A program made the position numbers and the translations under genes. A stretch of DNA of 37,898 nucleotides, taken from Bacteroidota bacterium (GTDB taxonomy: Bacteria > Bacteroidota > Bacteroidia > Bacteroidales > Bacteroidaceae). Each line of letters starts with the position of its first letter. The first letter of the stretch is position 1. The notes under the pieces are model-generated. The model searched no databases. It was not told the origin of the DNA and saw only the letters and a list, made by a program, of their open reading frames with translations. Below, piece by piece: positions 16,399 through 24,887 of this stretch. Location: positions 1-37,898 of the forward strand of contig JAEXAJ010000104.1 in NCBI GenBank assembly GCA_023458215.1, given 5' to 3'.

Positions 16399-18288
16399 AA
16401 TTAATATTTTATAGATTCCTTCTTCATCCATTCCGCAAAGGTGATACAACTCTTTGATGCTGCCATGTTCAATGAAAGAGTCGGGTACTCCAATGCGTTG
16501 TACATGCGGGGTATAGTCATTATCTGCCATAAATTCCAGTACGGCACTGCCCATGCCGCCTTTCCGTACACCATCTTCGATGGTAATGATATGCTGGAAA
16601 TTACGAGCTACTTCATGCAAAAGTTCCTCATCCAATGGTTTAAGGAAGCGCAAGTCATAATGAGCAATGGATAAATTTTTGTCTTTCTCGGCACGTTTGA
16701 TGGCGTTTGCGGCAATATTGCCTATCGGTCCGATGGAGATGACTGCAAGATCCTTGCCGTCTTTCAATTTGCGACCTTTGCCTACGGGTATTTCTTCTAA
16801 CGGACATTCCCAATCCAACAACACACCTCGTCCACGCGGATAACGGATAACGAATGGTCCTTTATCCGGTAATTGTGCGGTATACATCAGCCGACGCAAT
16901 TCGTGTTCATCCATAGGTGAGGAAATCGTTACATTGGGGATAGGACGGAAATAAGCCAAGTCGAAGACGCCATGGTGGGTCGGACCGTCTTCGCCTACCA
17001 GTCCCGAACGGTCGAGGCAGAGTACTACGGGCAGTCGGAGGATGGCAATATCGTGTATTACGCTGTCGTATGCCCGTTGCATAAACGAAGAATAGATGTT
17101 ACAGAAAGGCTGTAAACCTTCTTTGGCCATACCGCCGGAGAAGGTTGCCGCGTGAGCTTCGGCAATGCCTACATCAAATGCCCGGCCGGGCATGGTTTCC
17201 ATCAGCTTGTTCATGGAACATCCGGTAGGCATGGCAGGAGTTACGCCGACTATTCTAGGATTCTGTTTGGCAAGTTCTACCAACGTGTCGCCGAATACAT
17301 CTTGATAAAGAGGTGGCAAGGCACTGGTGTCGGCTGTAAATCGTTCGCCCGTTTCCGGATCAAACTTGCCGGGGGCATGCCAGATTCCCGGATCTTTTTC
17401 GGCAGGTTCGAATCCTTTGCCTTTCACGGTGTGCAAGTGTAGTATCTTAGGCCCTTGCATATCTTTGATATCCCGGAGAATGCGTGCAATGTTCTTTACA
17501 TCGTGACCGTCAACGGGACCAAAGTAGCGGATATTCATTCCTTCAAAGATATTCTGTTGCTGGGCAGCCATAGACTTCAGACTGTTGGCAAAGCGGATAA
17601 GGGCTTTGCGGCGGTCTTCATTCAATATACCCATTTTGAATAATACTCTGGAGACGTTAAACCGGAGTTGGTTATAACGGTTGCTGGTAGTCAGGTTGAA
17701 AAGGTATTGCTTCATGCCTCCTACACTACGGTCGATTGCCATATCATTGTCATTGAGAATGATAAGGAGGTTGTTGTTGGTAGAAGAAGCGTTGTTCAGA
17801 CCCTCGAAAGCCAGTCCGCCACTCATGCTTCCATCGCCGATGATGGCTACTACATGACGGTTGACTTCGCCTTTTTTGGATGCGGCCACTGCCATACCAA
17901 GAGCAGCGGAAATGGAGTTTGAGGCATGTCCGCAAGTAAAAGTGTCATATTCACTTTCTTTGGGAGTGGGGAAGGGGCAAATACCTTTGAACTTTCGGTT
18001 GGTAGAGAAGTTCTCACGGCGTCCGGTCAAGATTTTATGTCCGTATGCTTGATGCCCCACATCCCATACAATGCGGTCGTAAGGGGTGTTGAAGACGTAA
18101 TGCAAGGCAACGGTCAATTCTACTGTGCCTAAGCTGGCTGCAAAATGCCCGGGATTGCACGAAACTTCTTTAATAATGTCTTGCCGCAATTCATTACAAA
18201 CCTCAGGAAGTTGATCTACGCTAAGCCGGCGCAGGTCTTCGGGAGTAGATATTGAATTTAGCAAGTTATATGTTGGTTCTGTTTTCAT
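16384..18288 (-). CDS. dxs: 1-deoxy-D-xylulose-5-phosphate synthase
   Basis: 634 residues from the ATG at 18288 ([12 protein letters not shown]). A 12-codon extension is open but runs through the promoter core. It condenses pyruvate and glyceraldehyde 3-phosphate, the first step of the MEP isoprenoid pathway. Visible are [16 protein letters not shown], the thiamine-diphosphate motif [17 protein letters not shown] ending in [14 protein letters not shown], the catalytic-glutamate segment [16 protein letters not shown], and [15 protein letters not shown]. Its C-terminal KNEE and stop come from an intergenic repeat. Confidence 0.96.
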   Translation of the reverse strand: MKTEPTYNLLNSISTPEDLRRLSVDQLPEVCNELRQDIIKEVSCNPGHFAASLGTVELTVALHYVFNTPYDRIVWDVGHQAYGHKILTGRRENFSTNRKFKGICPFPTPKESEYDTFTCGHASNSISAALGMAVAASKKGEVNRHVVAIIGDGSMSGGLAFEGLNNASSTNNNLLIILNDNDMAIDRSVGGMKQYLFNLTTSNRYNQLRFNVSRVLFKMGILNEDRRKALIRFANSLKSMAAQQQNIFEGMNIRYFGPVDGHDVKNIARILRDIKDMQGPKILHLHTVKGKGFEPAEKDPGIWHAPGKFDPETGERFTADTSALPPLYQDVFGDTLVELAKQNPRIVGVTPAMPTGCSMNKLMETMPGRAFDVGIAEAHAATFSGGMAKEGLQPFCNIYSSFMQRAYDSVIHDIAILRLPVVLCLDRSGLVGEDGPTHHGVFDLAYFRPIPNVTISSPMDEHELRRLMYTAQLPDKGPFVIRYPRGRGVLLDWECPLEEIPVGKGRKLKDGKDLAVISIGPIGNIAANAIKRAEKDKNLSIAHYDLRFLKPLDEELLHEVARNFQHIITIEDGVRKGGMGSAVLEFMADNDYTPHVQRIGVPDSFIEHGSIKELYHLCGMDEEGIYKILIKNEE

Positions 18289-18312
18289 CTTAGTTCTGAA
18301 GATTACAAAATG

Positions 18313-18320
18313 CAAAAATA
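18313..18320 (-). promoter_or_regulatory. Putative dxs promoter, -7 box
   Basis: The minus strand reads TATTTTTG, a TAnnTTTG match 24 bp upstream of the dxs ATG. No clear -33 element. It separates dxs from the upstream LruC gene, which has its own terminator. Confidence 0.4.
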
Positions 18321-18409
18321 GCAAAAGAAAACGGATGGTAGGATGTTTTTATCAAGAAAAAATATAGAAGTGTTGTTAAGGTACATTTTGAAGGTATATG
18401 GATATCAAA

Positions 18410-18448
18410 AAGTCAGGCTGCAAAACGCTCATATTTGCAGCCTGACTT
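18410..18448 (-). terminator. Terminator of the LruC-domain gene
   Basis: A perfect 15-bp stem (18410-18424 with 18434-18448; core AGTCAGGCTGCAAA) with a 9-nt loop. On the minus strand it is followed by CTTTTTG. It lies 22 bp past the stop of the 18471-20660 gene, a good intrinsic terminator. Confidence 0.85.
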
Positions 18449-18470
18449 CATAGATTATGCGGGATGTTTA

Positions 18471-20660
18471 TTATTCTATTCCCATTACTTTGCCACTGTT
18501 GAAGTTGTTATACCAGTCCGGTGCTTGTGTAGCATCGTTTGCCCAATTGGCAAAATCGGGATAAGCTTCTGTGATCTGTATTTGCTCTTTCGGCCATTTC
18601 CAGTTTGCTTGTGCAATGCGAAGGGCATAAGGGGCATCTCCGGCTTTAAATCCGGTGGTGAAGTTTGGAATATGAATTTCTCTTTGTCCGTCAGAGATAT
18701 AGAAGTCTCCATTGTTTGTTAGGTTGAAATTCTCTCCTACTTCGATAGTTACTGTGCTGGGTGTACCTGTTGTTGCTCCTGTATTGACAATGGTTCCTTC
18801 CGAGACACCCAATGCAGTGTGTGCATTTTCAAATAAAGTGGTCGTTGTTGTCCCGTTCTTGAATAATACTTTCAGCTTTTTGGTTGCTCCCGCTGCTTTT
18901 AGAGTTGCATCTATTACCAGCTTGCCATCTTTCTTATAAGGTGTAGTGACAAAAAGCACTACGTCATTGAAGTCATAGTCGCCTGCCTTTACCATCATAT
19001 CCTCAAAGGCGTATGCGTACTCTATGACTTTATCCTTTTCACCGCCTCCGTCGGGGGTTGAGTTATAGCCGGGGTTACAAGTGGAAGCCGGGATTTTGAT
19101 ATTAGCGTTGTCTGTTCCGGTCATCTGTGCATCGCCATCCATGATTATATAGGGTACACTGCCGGATAATCCATTTTTAAAATGATCATCACAAGCAACA
19201 TACAACTTTCCATGATAGCCGATAGAATTTCCTTTTCCTTTACTGTTTTGTACAGCTTTGTTTATTTTTACTAAAGCGAATTCTTTAGCTACGCCATAGA
19301 AACCACCCAAATTATAATTGTATGTGGCGGTACCTAAAATATTAAAAGAAGAGTTTCCGCCCATTTTTACAGTTGCATTATCCATAAATAAGCTTCCGCA
19401 TTCTACATAAGCCCCTCCATCTAAATTGAAGGAATTGTTTGTATCATTGGAAGTGTCGATTTTAAATTCTCCTTCAACATATAATTTACAGGCATTCAGT
19501 AGCTGCGAACTTGTAGCTTGAATTTCCATGCTGTTCGTCTTAAAATATCCCTGATTTTCCCATTTTTGGTCGTTGCTACTTAAAAACGTTTTACCTGAAA
19601 TTGTAGATTCTCCGCTGTTGTAGAAGGTACTAGAACCTTGAGTCTCAAATGCCGCAGCAGTCATAATTCCTTCATTTACAAGGAGAGACTTCCAGTTAGC
19701 TACGTTTACTTTGTTTGTAACAGTGAGTGTTCCATTGTTATATATATAACCTGAACCTGCTGCTTCTATTGCATTTGCTTTTATGGTACCTAAATTGTAA
19801 ATAGTGGCATTGGATGCTTGCAATACCCCTTTTCCTACAATTAATGTAGCACCGGTGCCAATACTAATCATTGATCCGCCTTGTCCCAATGAATATCCAC
19901 TACTTGTTAATGTCAATGAACTTTGGGGTAGTATAAACAGCTTACAGTTACCTCCAAGATATAAGGAATTAAGTGTCACATCTCCTTTGATATAAACTCC
20001 TCCTCCATTTCCTTGATAATCAATGGCACTGTAATCAGAAGTAACAATGTAATTACCTTTCACATTTGTCCAAATATTATTCGTAGGATATTTCGGGTAA
20101 GCAGAAGTACTTTCTTTTGTGGGAAATAAACTAATGTCATTGATATCGGGCGCTGTAAAATTGACAATAGAAGACACTGCTCTCGTTTTTGCTGCCATAG
20201 CAACAGTATTTGTCCCGCCAAAAGACGCGTCTATCTTTTTGTCTGCCACAAGAACAGTTTTTGCCGAACTATACCCCTCCTCGTTTACCTTCATCACATA
20301 TACATACTGTAACGTTGTAGGAATATCAAACTTGAAATTAGCCGTCTGACCGTCAGCCACACTTGTTTTTGCAAGTAGATAAGCGTTTCCGTTGGTATTA
20401 TAAGGATTTTCCGTATATACTTTAATTGTATAAGTTCCGCCGCTCTTTTCGTTGACGGTAACAGAAGCATTACATATAGCACTTGTTTCCCAAGTTTGGT
20501 TAGGATCAATGTCTTTCACAGGAAAAGCTTTTTTAGCTTCTTCCTGAAGATGGTCAGGGTTGTAAAGGTCATTTGATTTTTCACATCCGGAGAAAACAAG
20601 GATTCCTCCCAAAAATAAGGCTGGAAAAATACGATAAAATCTCGTTTTTTTACTATTCAT
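18471..20660 (-). CDS. LruC-domain (DUF4842) surface lipoprotein
   Basis: 729 residues. A lipoprotein signal (FPALFLGGILVFSGCEKSND) puts the acylated cysteine at the start of the mature protein. An N-terminal beta domain (TWETSAICNASVTV) is followed by about 300 residues of repetitive Asn/Gly/Ser-rich strands (for example NLGTIKANAIEAAGSGYIYN, NNGTLTVTNKVNVANW) that look like a beta-helix. The C-terminal LruC domain contains GDYDFNDVVLFV (Asp561-Asp566), a DxDxND-type loop that could bind calcium. Such proteins are exported in Bacteroides and Leptospira, but their function is unknown. It is monocistronic, with a consensus promoter and a strong terminator. A matrix, adhesion or ligand-binding role is inference. 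Confidence 0.85.
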   Translation of the reverse strand: MNSKKTRFYRIFPALFLGGILVFSGCEKSNDLYNPDHLQEEAKKAFPVKDIDPNQTWETSAICNASVTVNEKSGGTYTIKVYTENPYNTNGNAYLLAKTSVADGQTANFKFDIPTTLQYVYVMKVNEEGYSSAKTVLVADKKIDASFGGTNTVAMAAKTRAVSSIVNFTAPDINDISLFPTKESTSAYPKYPTNNIWTNVKGNYIVTSDYSAIDYQGNGGGVYIKGDVTLNSLYLGGNCKLFILPQSSLTLTSSGYSLGQGGSMISIGTGATLIVGKGVLQASNATIYNLGTIKANAIEAAGSGYIYNNGTLTVTNKVNVANWKSLLVNEGIMTAAAFETQGSSTFYNSGESTISGKTFLSSNDQKWENQGYFKTNSMEIQATSSQLLNACKLYVEGEFKIDTSNDTNNSFNLDGGAYVECGSLFMDNATVKMGGNSSFNILGTATYNYNLGGFYGVAKEFALVKINKAVQNSKGKGNSIGYHGKLYVACDDHFKNGLSGSVPYIIMDGDAQMTGTDNANIKIPASTCNPGYNSTPDGGGEKDKVIEYAYAFEDMMVKAGDYDFNDVVLFVTTPYKKDGKLVIDATLKAAGATKKLKVLFKNGTTTTTLFENAHTALGVSEGTIVNTGATTGTPSTVTIEVGENFNLTNNGDFYISDGQREIHIPNFTTGFKAGDAPYALRIAQANWKWPKEQIQITEAYPDFANWANDATQAPDWYNNFNSGKVMGIE

Positions 20661-20732
20661 AGCTCTATGACTTTAAGTAGGATTATTGTATTATATGATA
20701 AGTATATACCAATATGCATACTTTATATACAA

Positions 20733-20763
20733 CAAAAGTACATATAATAATGTTTTGGACAAA
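20733..20763 (-). promoter_or_regulatory. Consensus promoter of the LruC-domain gene
   Basis: On the minus strand TTTG (20760-20763), a 19-bp spacer and TACTTTTG (20733-20740) match the Bacteroides sigma-ABfr consensus (TTTG, 19-21 bp, TAnnTTTG) in all fixed positions. The predicted start is near 20726, giving a leader of about 65 nt. Confidence 0.7.
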
Positions 20764-21017
20764 GGATATGATGATATAATTTAAAATAATAATAATCAAT
20801 AGGTTCACTTTGCTTTCTAATTATTCTTTTATGACCAAACTGTTTCTAATTATTGCATGCTAATTTGTTTTTTTCGAAACAACTTTCTATATACTTTGGT
20901 CAAAGTGCAAAACGTCGATAAACACGGGCTTTGCTTATAATAAGCATCTGTATTTCTTTGTTGATGTCCCCATTGTTGTTTTGTTTTGTACAAGAGTTTG
21001 TGAAGGGCTAACTAGAG

Positions 21018-21076
21018 TTGTCTTTTTCGTTGACTATTGTCAACGGAAAGGCTTTCATTTGTCAACAGAAAGGCTT
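21018..21076. repeat. TTGTCAAC-GAAAGGCTT repeats with 22-bp period
   Basis: Two direct copies of an 18-nt unit (21037-21054 and 21059-21076) differ at one base and are spaced 22 bp start to start. An inverted partial copy precedes them, giving the palindrome CGTTGAC-TATT-GTCAACG (21028-21045). Could be operator sites or a decayed intergenic repeat. Confidence 0.55.
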
Positions 21077-21232
21077 ACTAATATTAGTTCCATATGAAAT
21101 ACTGGTCTTTTATGTACAATGCACGTGAGATATATTTATTCTGCACAAAGCCTTATCATATGAAGAAGCAACTTGGAATGAATTAAACTATGGCAATTTC
21201 ATTGCCACAAAAGAATGATTGATGCTGTAAAT

Positions 21233-21336
21233 TGATGTGGAAGCAAATTTTGCCTCCACACTTTAAATTTGCTTCCACATCACCTGTAATGCCGATGAAT
21301 ACGTGGGTGCAGGAATAAGATGGAGGTGTGGAGGCA
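21233..21336. repeat. 18-bp stem-loop whose loop is complementary to a downstream 11-mer
   Basis: TGATGTGGAAGCAAATTT (21233-21250) pairs perfectly with 21265-21282 around a 14-nt loop. The loop segment TGCCTCCACAC (21251-21261) is the exact reverse complement of GTGTGGAGGCA at 21326-21336. The parts look like three variants of one GTGTGGARGCA unit in alternating orientation. It lies about 70-160 bp before the predicted GSCFA transcription start. Confidence 0.65.
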
Positions 21337-21399
21337 GAATGCATAAACTTCGGATTAATAAAACATGGCTTTTTCTGTATAGCTATAAAGAATAAGTTC

Positions 21400-21407
21400 T
21401 ATTTTTG
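21400..21407 (+). promoter_or_regulatory. Putative promoter -7 box of the GSCFA-murF-alr unit
   Basis: TATTTTTG matches TAnnTTTG, 24 bp before the ATG at 21431. The -33 position is not convincing. Confidence 0.4.
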
Positions 21408-21430
21408 CATAGTTATAATTCTGAGTAACT

Positions 21431-22420
21431 ATGAATTTCTATACACCTGTTGAATTGCCCACTAACATGCCACGACTGACGCATGCAGACCGTTTGATGC
21501 TTCTTGGCTCCTGTTTTGCTACCAATATGGGCATTAAACTGACTGACGCAAAGTTTTGCTGCGATGTCAACCCATACGGGGTTCTTTATAATCCGCTCTC
21601 CATATCTGCCGCTTTGCGGGAAATAAATGCCGGGAAGAAATATGATTCCGACCATTTGTTCTTCTTCCGTGAGTGCTGGCATAGCCCGATGCATCACGGA
21701 GACTTTTCGGGGGCAAAGGCTGATGTGGTTTTGCAGGGTATCAACGAACGGCTGCAAGAAGCGCATACTAATTTGGCTAAGGTCGATTATCTCTTGCTGA
21801 CCTTTGGCACGGCTTGGGTATACGAGTCTAAAAATACGGGACAAATAGTTGCTAACTGCCACAAGCAACCGGAAGCAAACTTCGCCCGACGCAAACTTTC
21901 GATAGAAGACATCGTACTGGATTACAAAACTTTGCTTGCCGATTTGTTTATGCAGAATCCGAAGTTGAAAGTATTGTTTACCGTCAGCCCCATCCGCCAT
22001 ATTCGTGATGGAATGCATGCCAATAGCCTGAGTAAAGCCACTTTACTTCTGGCCATAGAACGGTTACAGCAGGCTTATCCCGAACAGGTTTTCTACTTTC
22101 CGGCTTACGAGTTATTGATAGACGAGTTGCGCGATTACCGTTTTTATGCCGAAGATATGGTTCATCCTTCCGAAGTTGCCGTACGATATGTGTGGGAGCG
22201 ATTTGTGCAAACCTGCATCTCCACAGATGCGTTACAGATTATGGAAGAAAGTGAAAATATACGTAAAGCCCTATCGCATAAACCCTTTCATCCGGAGTCT
22301 GACGAGTATAAGCGTTTTTTAGGACAAATTGTGTTAAAAATAGATCGACTTAACGAAAAATACCCGTACTTAGATTTCAAAAAAGAGATAGATATATGTC
22401 GTATTCGATTGAAAGCATAA
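21431..22420 (+). CDS. GSCFA-domain protein
   Basis: 329 residues. The name-giving motif is at residues 26-30 (LLGSCFATNMG), and the DMVHPSEVAVRYVWERF segment near residue 240 resembles the Asp-x-x-His block of SGNH hydrolases, with the serine in GSCFA as a possible nucleophile. No signal peptide, so probably cytoplasmic. The family has no firmly known role. Its end overlaps the murF-alr start by 25 bp in another frame, so the two are co-translated; a link to cell-wall synthesis is inferred from that alone. Confidence 0.85.
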   Translation: MNFYTPVELPTNMPRLTHADRLMLLGSCFATNMGIKLTDAKFCCDVNPYGVLYNPLSISAALREINAGKKYDSDHLFFFRECWHSPMHHGDFSGAKADVVLQGINERLQEAHTNLAKVDYLLLTFGTAWVYESKNTGQIVANCHKQPEANFARRKLSIEDIVLDYKTLLADLFMQNPKLKVLFTVSPIRHIRDGMHANSLSKATLLLAIERLQQAYPEQVFYFPAYELLIDELRDYRFYAEDMVHPSEVAVRYVWERFVQTCISTDALQIMEESENIRKALSHKPFHPESDEYKRFLGQIVLKIDRLNEKYPYLDFKKEIDICRIRLKA

Positions 22421-24876
22421 CCGAAGTCATTGGTGCACGACGTGTAGGGGATACGTCGGCTACCATCGATTGGCTACTTACTGATAGCCGTTCCCTGAGT
22501 TTCCCCGAAGAAACATTGTTCTTCGCACTGGCTACCAGACGAAATGACGGTGCCCGTTATATACCTGACTTATACGCTCGTGGCGTGCGCAACTTTGTAG
22601 TAAGCGAAGACAATGCACAGCAGATTATCAACTATCAACTGGCATCTGTCAATCTGTTGATAGTAGCCAATCCTCTGAAGGCTTTGCAGAAGTTGGCCGA
22701 ACAGCATCGCGGACAATTCCAGATTCCTGTTATCGGTATCACGGGAAGCAATGGGAAAACGATTGTAAAAGAATGGTTACATCAATTGTTGAGTCCCGAA
22801 CGGGCGATTGTCCGTTCCCCCCGCAGCTATAACTCACAGATCGGAGTTCCTTTGTCGGTATGGCAAATGAACGAGGATTCCGAACTGGCTATCTTCGAAG
22901 CCGGTATTTCGGAACCTGGAGAAATGCGTTCTTTGCAGAATATCATCAAGCCTACTATTGGTATATTAACCAATATCGGCGGTGCCCATCAAGAAAACTT
23001 CTTCTCTTTGCAAGAAAAGTGTATGGAGAAGCTTGCGCTGTTTAAAGGTTGTGATGTGGTAATCTACAATGGAGACGATGAATTTATCAGTAATTGTGTG
23101 GCGAAATCCATGCTCTCGTCGCGTGAAATAGCGTGGAGCCGTAAGGATATGGAACGCCCTCTGTTTATAAGCAAAGTAGAGAAGAAGGACGATTGCACCG
23201 TTATCTCCTACCGTTACCTGAATATGGATAACTCGTTCACCCTTCCTTTTATAGACGATGCTTCCATTGAGAACTCTCTGAACTGTTTGGCTGCCTGCTT
23301 ATACTTGATGCTCCCCGCTGAGAAAATTACGGAACGCATGACGAAGTTGGAACCTGTAGCCATGCGTCTGGAAGTAAAGGAAGGCAAGAATGGTTGTTTA
23401 TTGGTAAACGACAGTTATAACTCAGATCTCGGTTCACTGGATATTGCGCTTAACTTCTTGTACCGCCGCTCACAATCCAAAGGTTTGAAGCGTACGCTGA
23501 TCCTTTCGGATATCCTCGAAACCGGACAAAATACACCTACTCTGTATCGTCAGGTGGCGCAGTTGGTAAACAGCCGGGGTATAGAGCGTATTATTGGTGT
23601 GGGTAGTGAAATATCGACTTGTGCAGCACGCTTTGATATCGAAAAATCTTTCTATCCCCATACGGATGCTTTGATTCGTGCCATCGAAAAGGGTGATCTG
23701 CGCTTGGAGAACGAAATTATTCTGATAAAAGGTGCCCGTAAATTCGGTTTCGATGCACTGACGGAAGTGTTGGAGAAGAAAGTACACGAAACAATCCTTG
23801 AAGTCAACCTCGGTGCGATGATAGCCAATTTGAACTATTACCGCAGCAAACTGAAACCCGAAACCAAGATGGTGTGTATGGTGAAAGCTTCGGCATACGG
23901 TGCCGGATCATACGAAATAGCCAAGACTTTGCAGGAACATCATGTAGATTATCTTGCCGTAGCCGTAGCCGACGAAGGTTCGGAACTGCGCAAAGCCGGA
24001 ATAACAGCGAGCATTATCATAATGAATCCTGAGATGACTGCATTCAAGACCATGTTCGATTATAAACTGGAGCCCGAAGTTTATAGCTTCCATCTGCTGG
24101 ATGCTTTGATTAAAGAAGCCGAAAAAGAAGGTATCACGAACTTCCCTATTCATGTGAAGTTAGATACAGGTATGCATCGTTTGGGATTTGCTCCCGAGGA
24201 TATGCCTCGTCTTATAGAACGACTGAAATCACAGAACGCTGTGATAGCCCGTTCGGTATTCTCTCATTTTGTGGGTAGTGATGGGGCCCAGTTTGATGCC
24301 TTCACCCGCCAGCAAATTGAAATGTTCGAAAAAGCGTCTTTGGAGTTGCAGGAAGCATTTCCACATAAGATACTTCGCCATATCTGCAATTCTGCGGGTA
24401 TAGAGCGCTTCCCCGGAGCACAATTCGATATGGTTCGTTTGGGATTGGGATTGTATGGCATCAGTCCTATCGATAATTCCATTATGCATAATGTCAGTAC
24501 GTTGAAGACTACCATTCTTCAGATACGTGATGTGCCTCAGGAAGACACGGTAGGGTATAGCCGTAAAGGACATTTATTCCGTCCGTCCCGTATTGCCGCC
24601 CTGCCTATCGGTTATGCCGACGGTTTGAACCGGCATTTGGGTAACGGGCATGCTTACTGTTTGGTAAATGGAGAGAAAGCTCCCTACGTAGGCAATATTT
24701 GCATGGATGTATGTATGATCGATGTTACAGACATTGACTGCAAAGAAGGAGACACCGTTGAAATTTTCGGCGACCATCTCCCTATCACGGTTTTATCCGA
24801 CGTACTCGACACGATACCTTATGAGGTATTAACGAGCGTTTCGACCCGGGTGAAACGAGTATATTACCAAGATTGA
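22396..24876 (+). CDS. murF-alr: Fused MurF ligase and alanine racemase
   Basis: 826 residues. About residues 1-455 are MurF, which adds D-Ala-D-Ala to UDP-MurNAc-tripeptide: ATP loop GITGSNGKTIVKEWL, RSYNSQIGVPLSVW, NDSYNSDLGSLDIAL, LSDILETG. About residues 460-826 are alanine racemase: the PLP-lysine segment MVKASAYGAGSYEI (Lys497), HVKLDTGMHRLGF, VGYSRKGHLF and ALPIGYADGLNRHLGNG, ending VLTSVSTRVKRVYY. The enzyme makes D-Ala, and the ligase consumes the dipeptide made from it. The fusion is known in Bacteroidetes. Only 11 bp separate it from the convergent kinase gene. Confidence 0.95.
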   Translation: MSYSIESITEVIGARRVGDTSATIDWLLTDSRSLSFPEETLFFALATRRNDGARYIPDLYARGVRNFVVSEDNAQQIINYQLASVNLLIVANPLKALQKLAEQHRGQFQIPVIGITGSNGKTIVKEWLHQLLSPERAIVRSPRSYNSQIGVPLSVWQMNEDSELAIFEAGISEPGEMRSLQNIIKPTIGILTNIGGAHQENFFSLQEKCMEKLALFKGCDVVIYNGDDEFISNCVAKSMLSSREIAWSRKDMERPLFISKVEKKDDCTVISYRYLNMDNSFTLPFIDDASIENSLNCLAACLYLMLPAEKITERMTKLEPVAMRLEVKEGKNGCLLVNDSYNSDLGSLDIALNFLYRRSQSKGLKRTLILSDILETGQNTPTLYRQVAQLVNSRGIERIIGVGSEISTCAARFDIEKSFYPHTDALIRAIEKGDLRLENEIILIKGARKFGFDALTEVLEKKVHETILEVNLGAMIANLNYYRSKLKPETKMVCMVKASAYGAGSYEIAKTLQEHHVDYLAVAVADEGSELRKAGITASIIIMNPEMTAFKTMFDYKLEPEVYSFHLLDALIKEAEKEGITNFPIHVKLDTGMHRLGFAPEDMPRLIERLKSQNAVIARSVFSHFVGSDGAQFDAFTRQQIEMFEKASLELQEAFPHKILRHICNSAGIERFPGAQFDMVRLGLGLYGISPIDNSIMHNVSTLKTTILQIRDVPQEDTVGYSRKGHLFRPSRIAALPIGYADGLNRHLGNGHAYCLVNGEKAPYVGNICMDVCMIDVTDIDCKEGDTVEIFGDHLPITVLSDVLDTIPYEVLTSVSTRVKRVYYQD

Positions 24877-24887
24877 TAACAAATAGC

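Larger units (their letters stand above)
20661..21430. other. 770-bp non-coding region with palindromes and repeats
   Basis: No supportable gene is seen between the LruC gene and the GSCFA gene; the longest frames are under about 15 codons on inspection of ATG starts. Contents: the LruC promoter (20733-20763), a 15-nt palindrome TGCTTATAATAAGCA (20932-20946), a repeat block at 21018-21076, an 18-bp stem-loop at 21233-21282 with downstream complementarity to its loop, and a -7 box for the GSCFA gene (21400-21407). The region is AT-rich. Confidence 0.6.

Noticed and set aside
20661..21430. Invertible promoter or phase-variation switch
   Set aside because: The inverted repeats are close hairpin arms rather than distant recombination sites, and no invertase gene is nearby.
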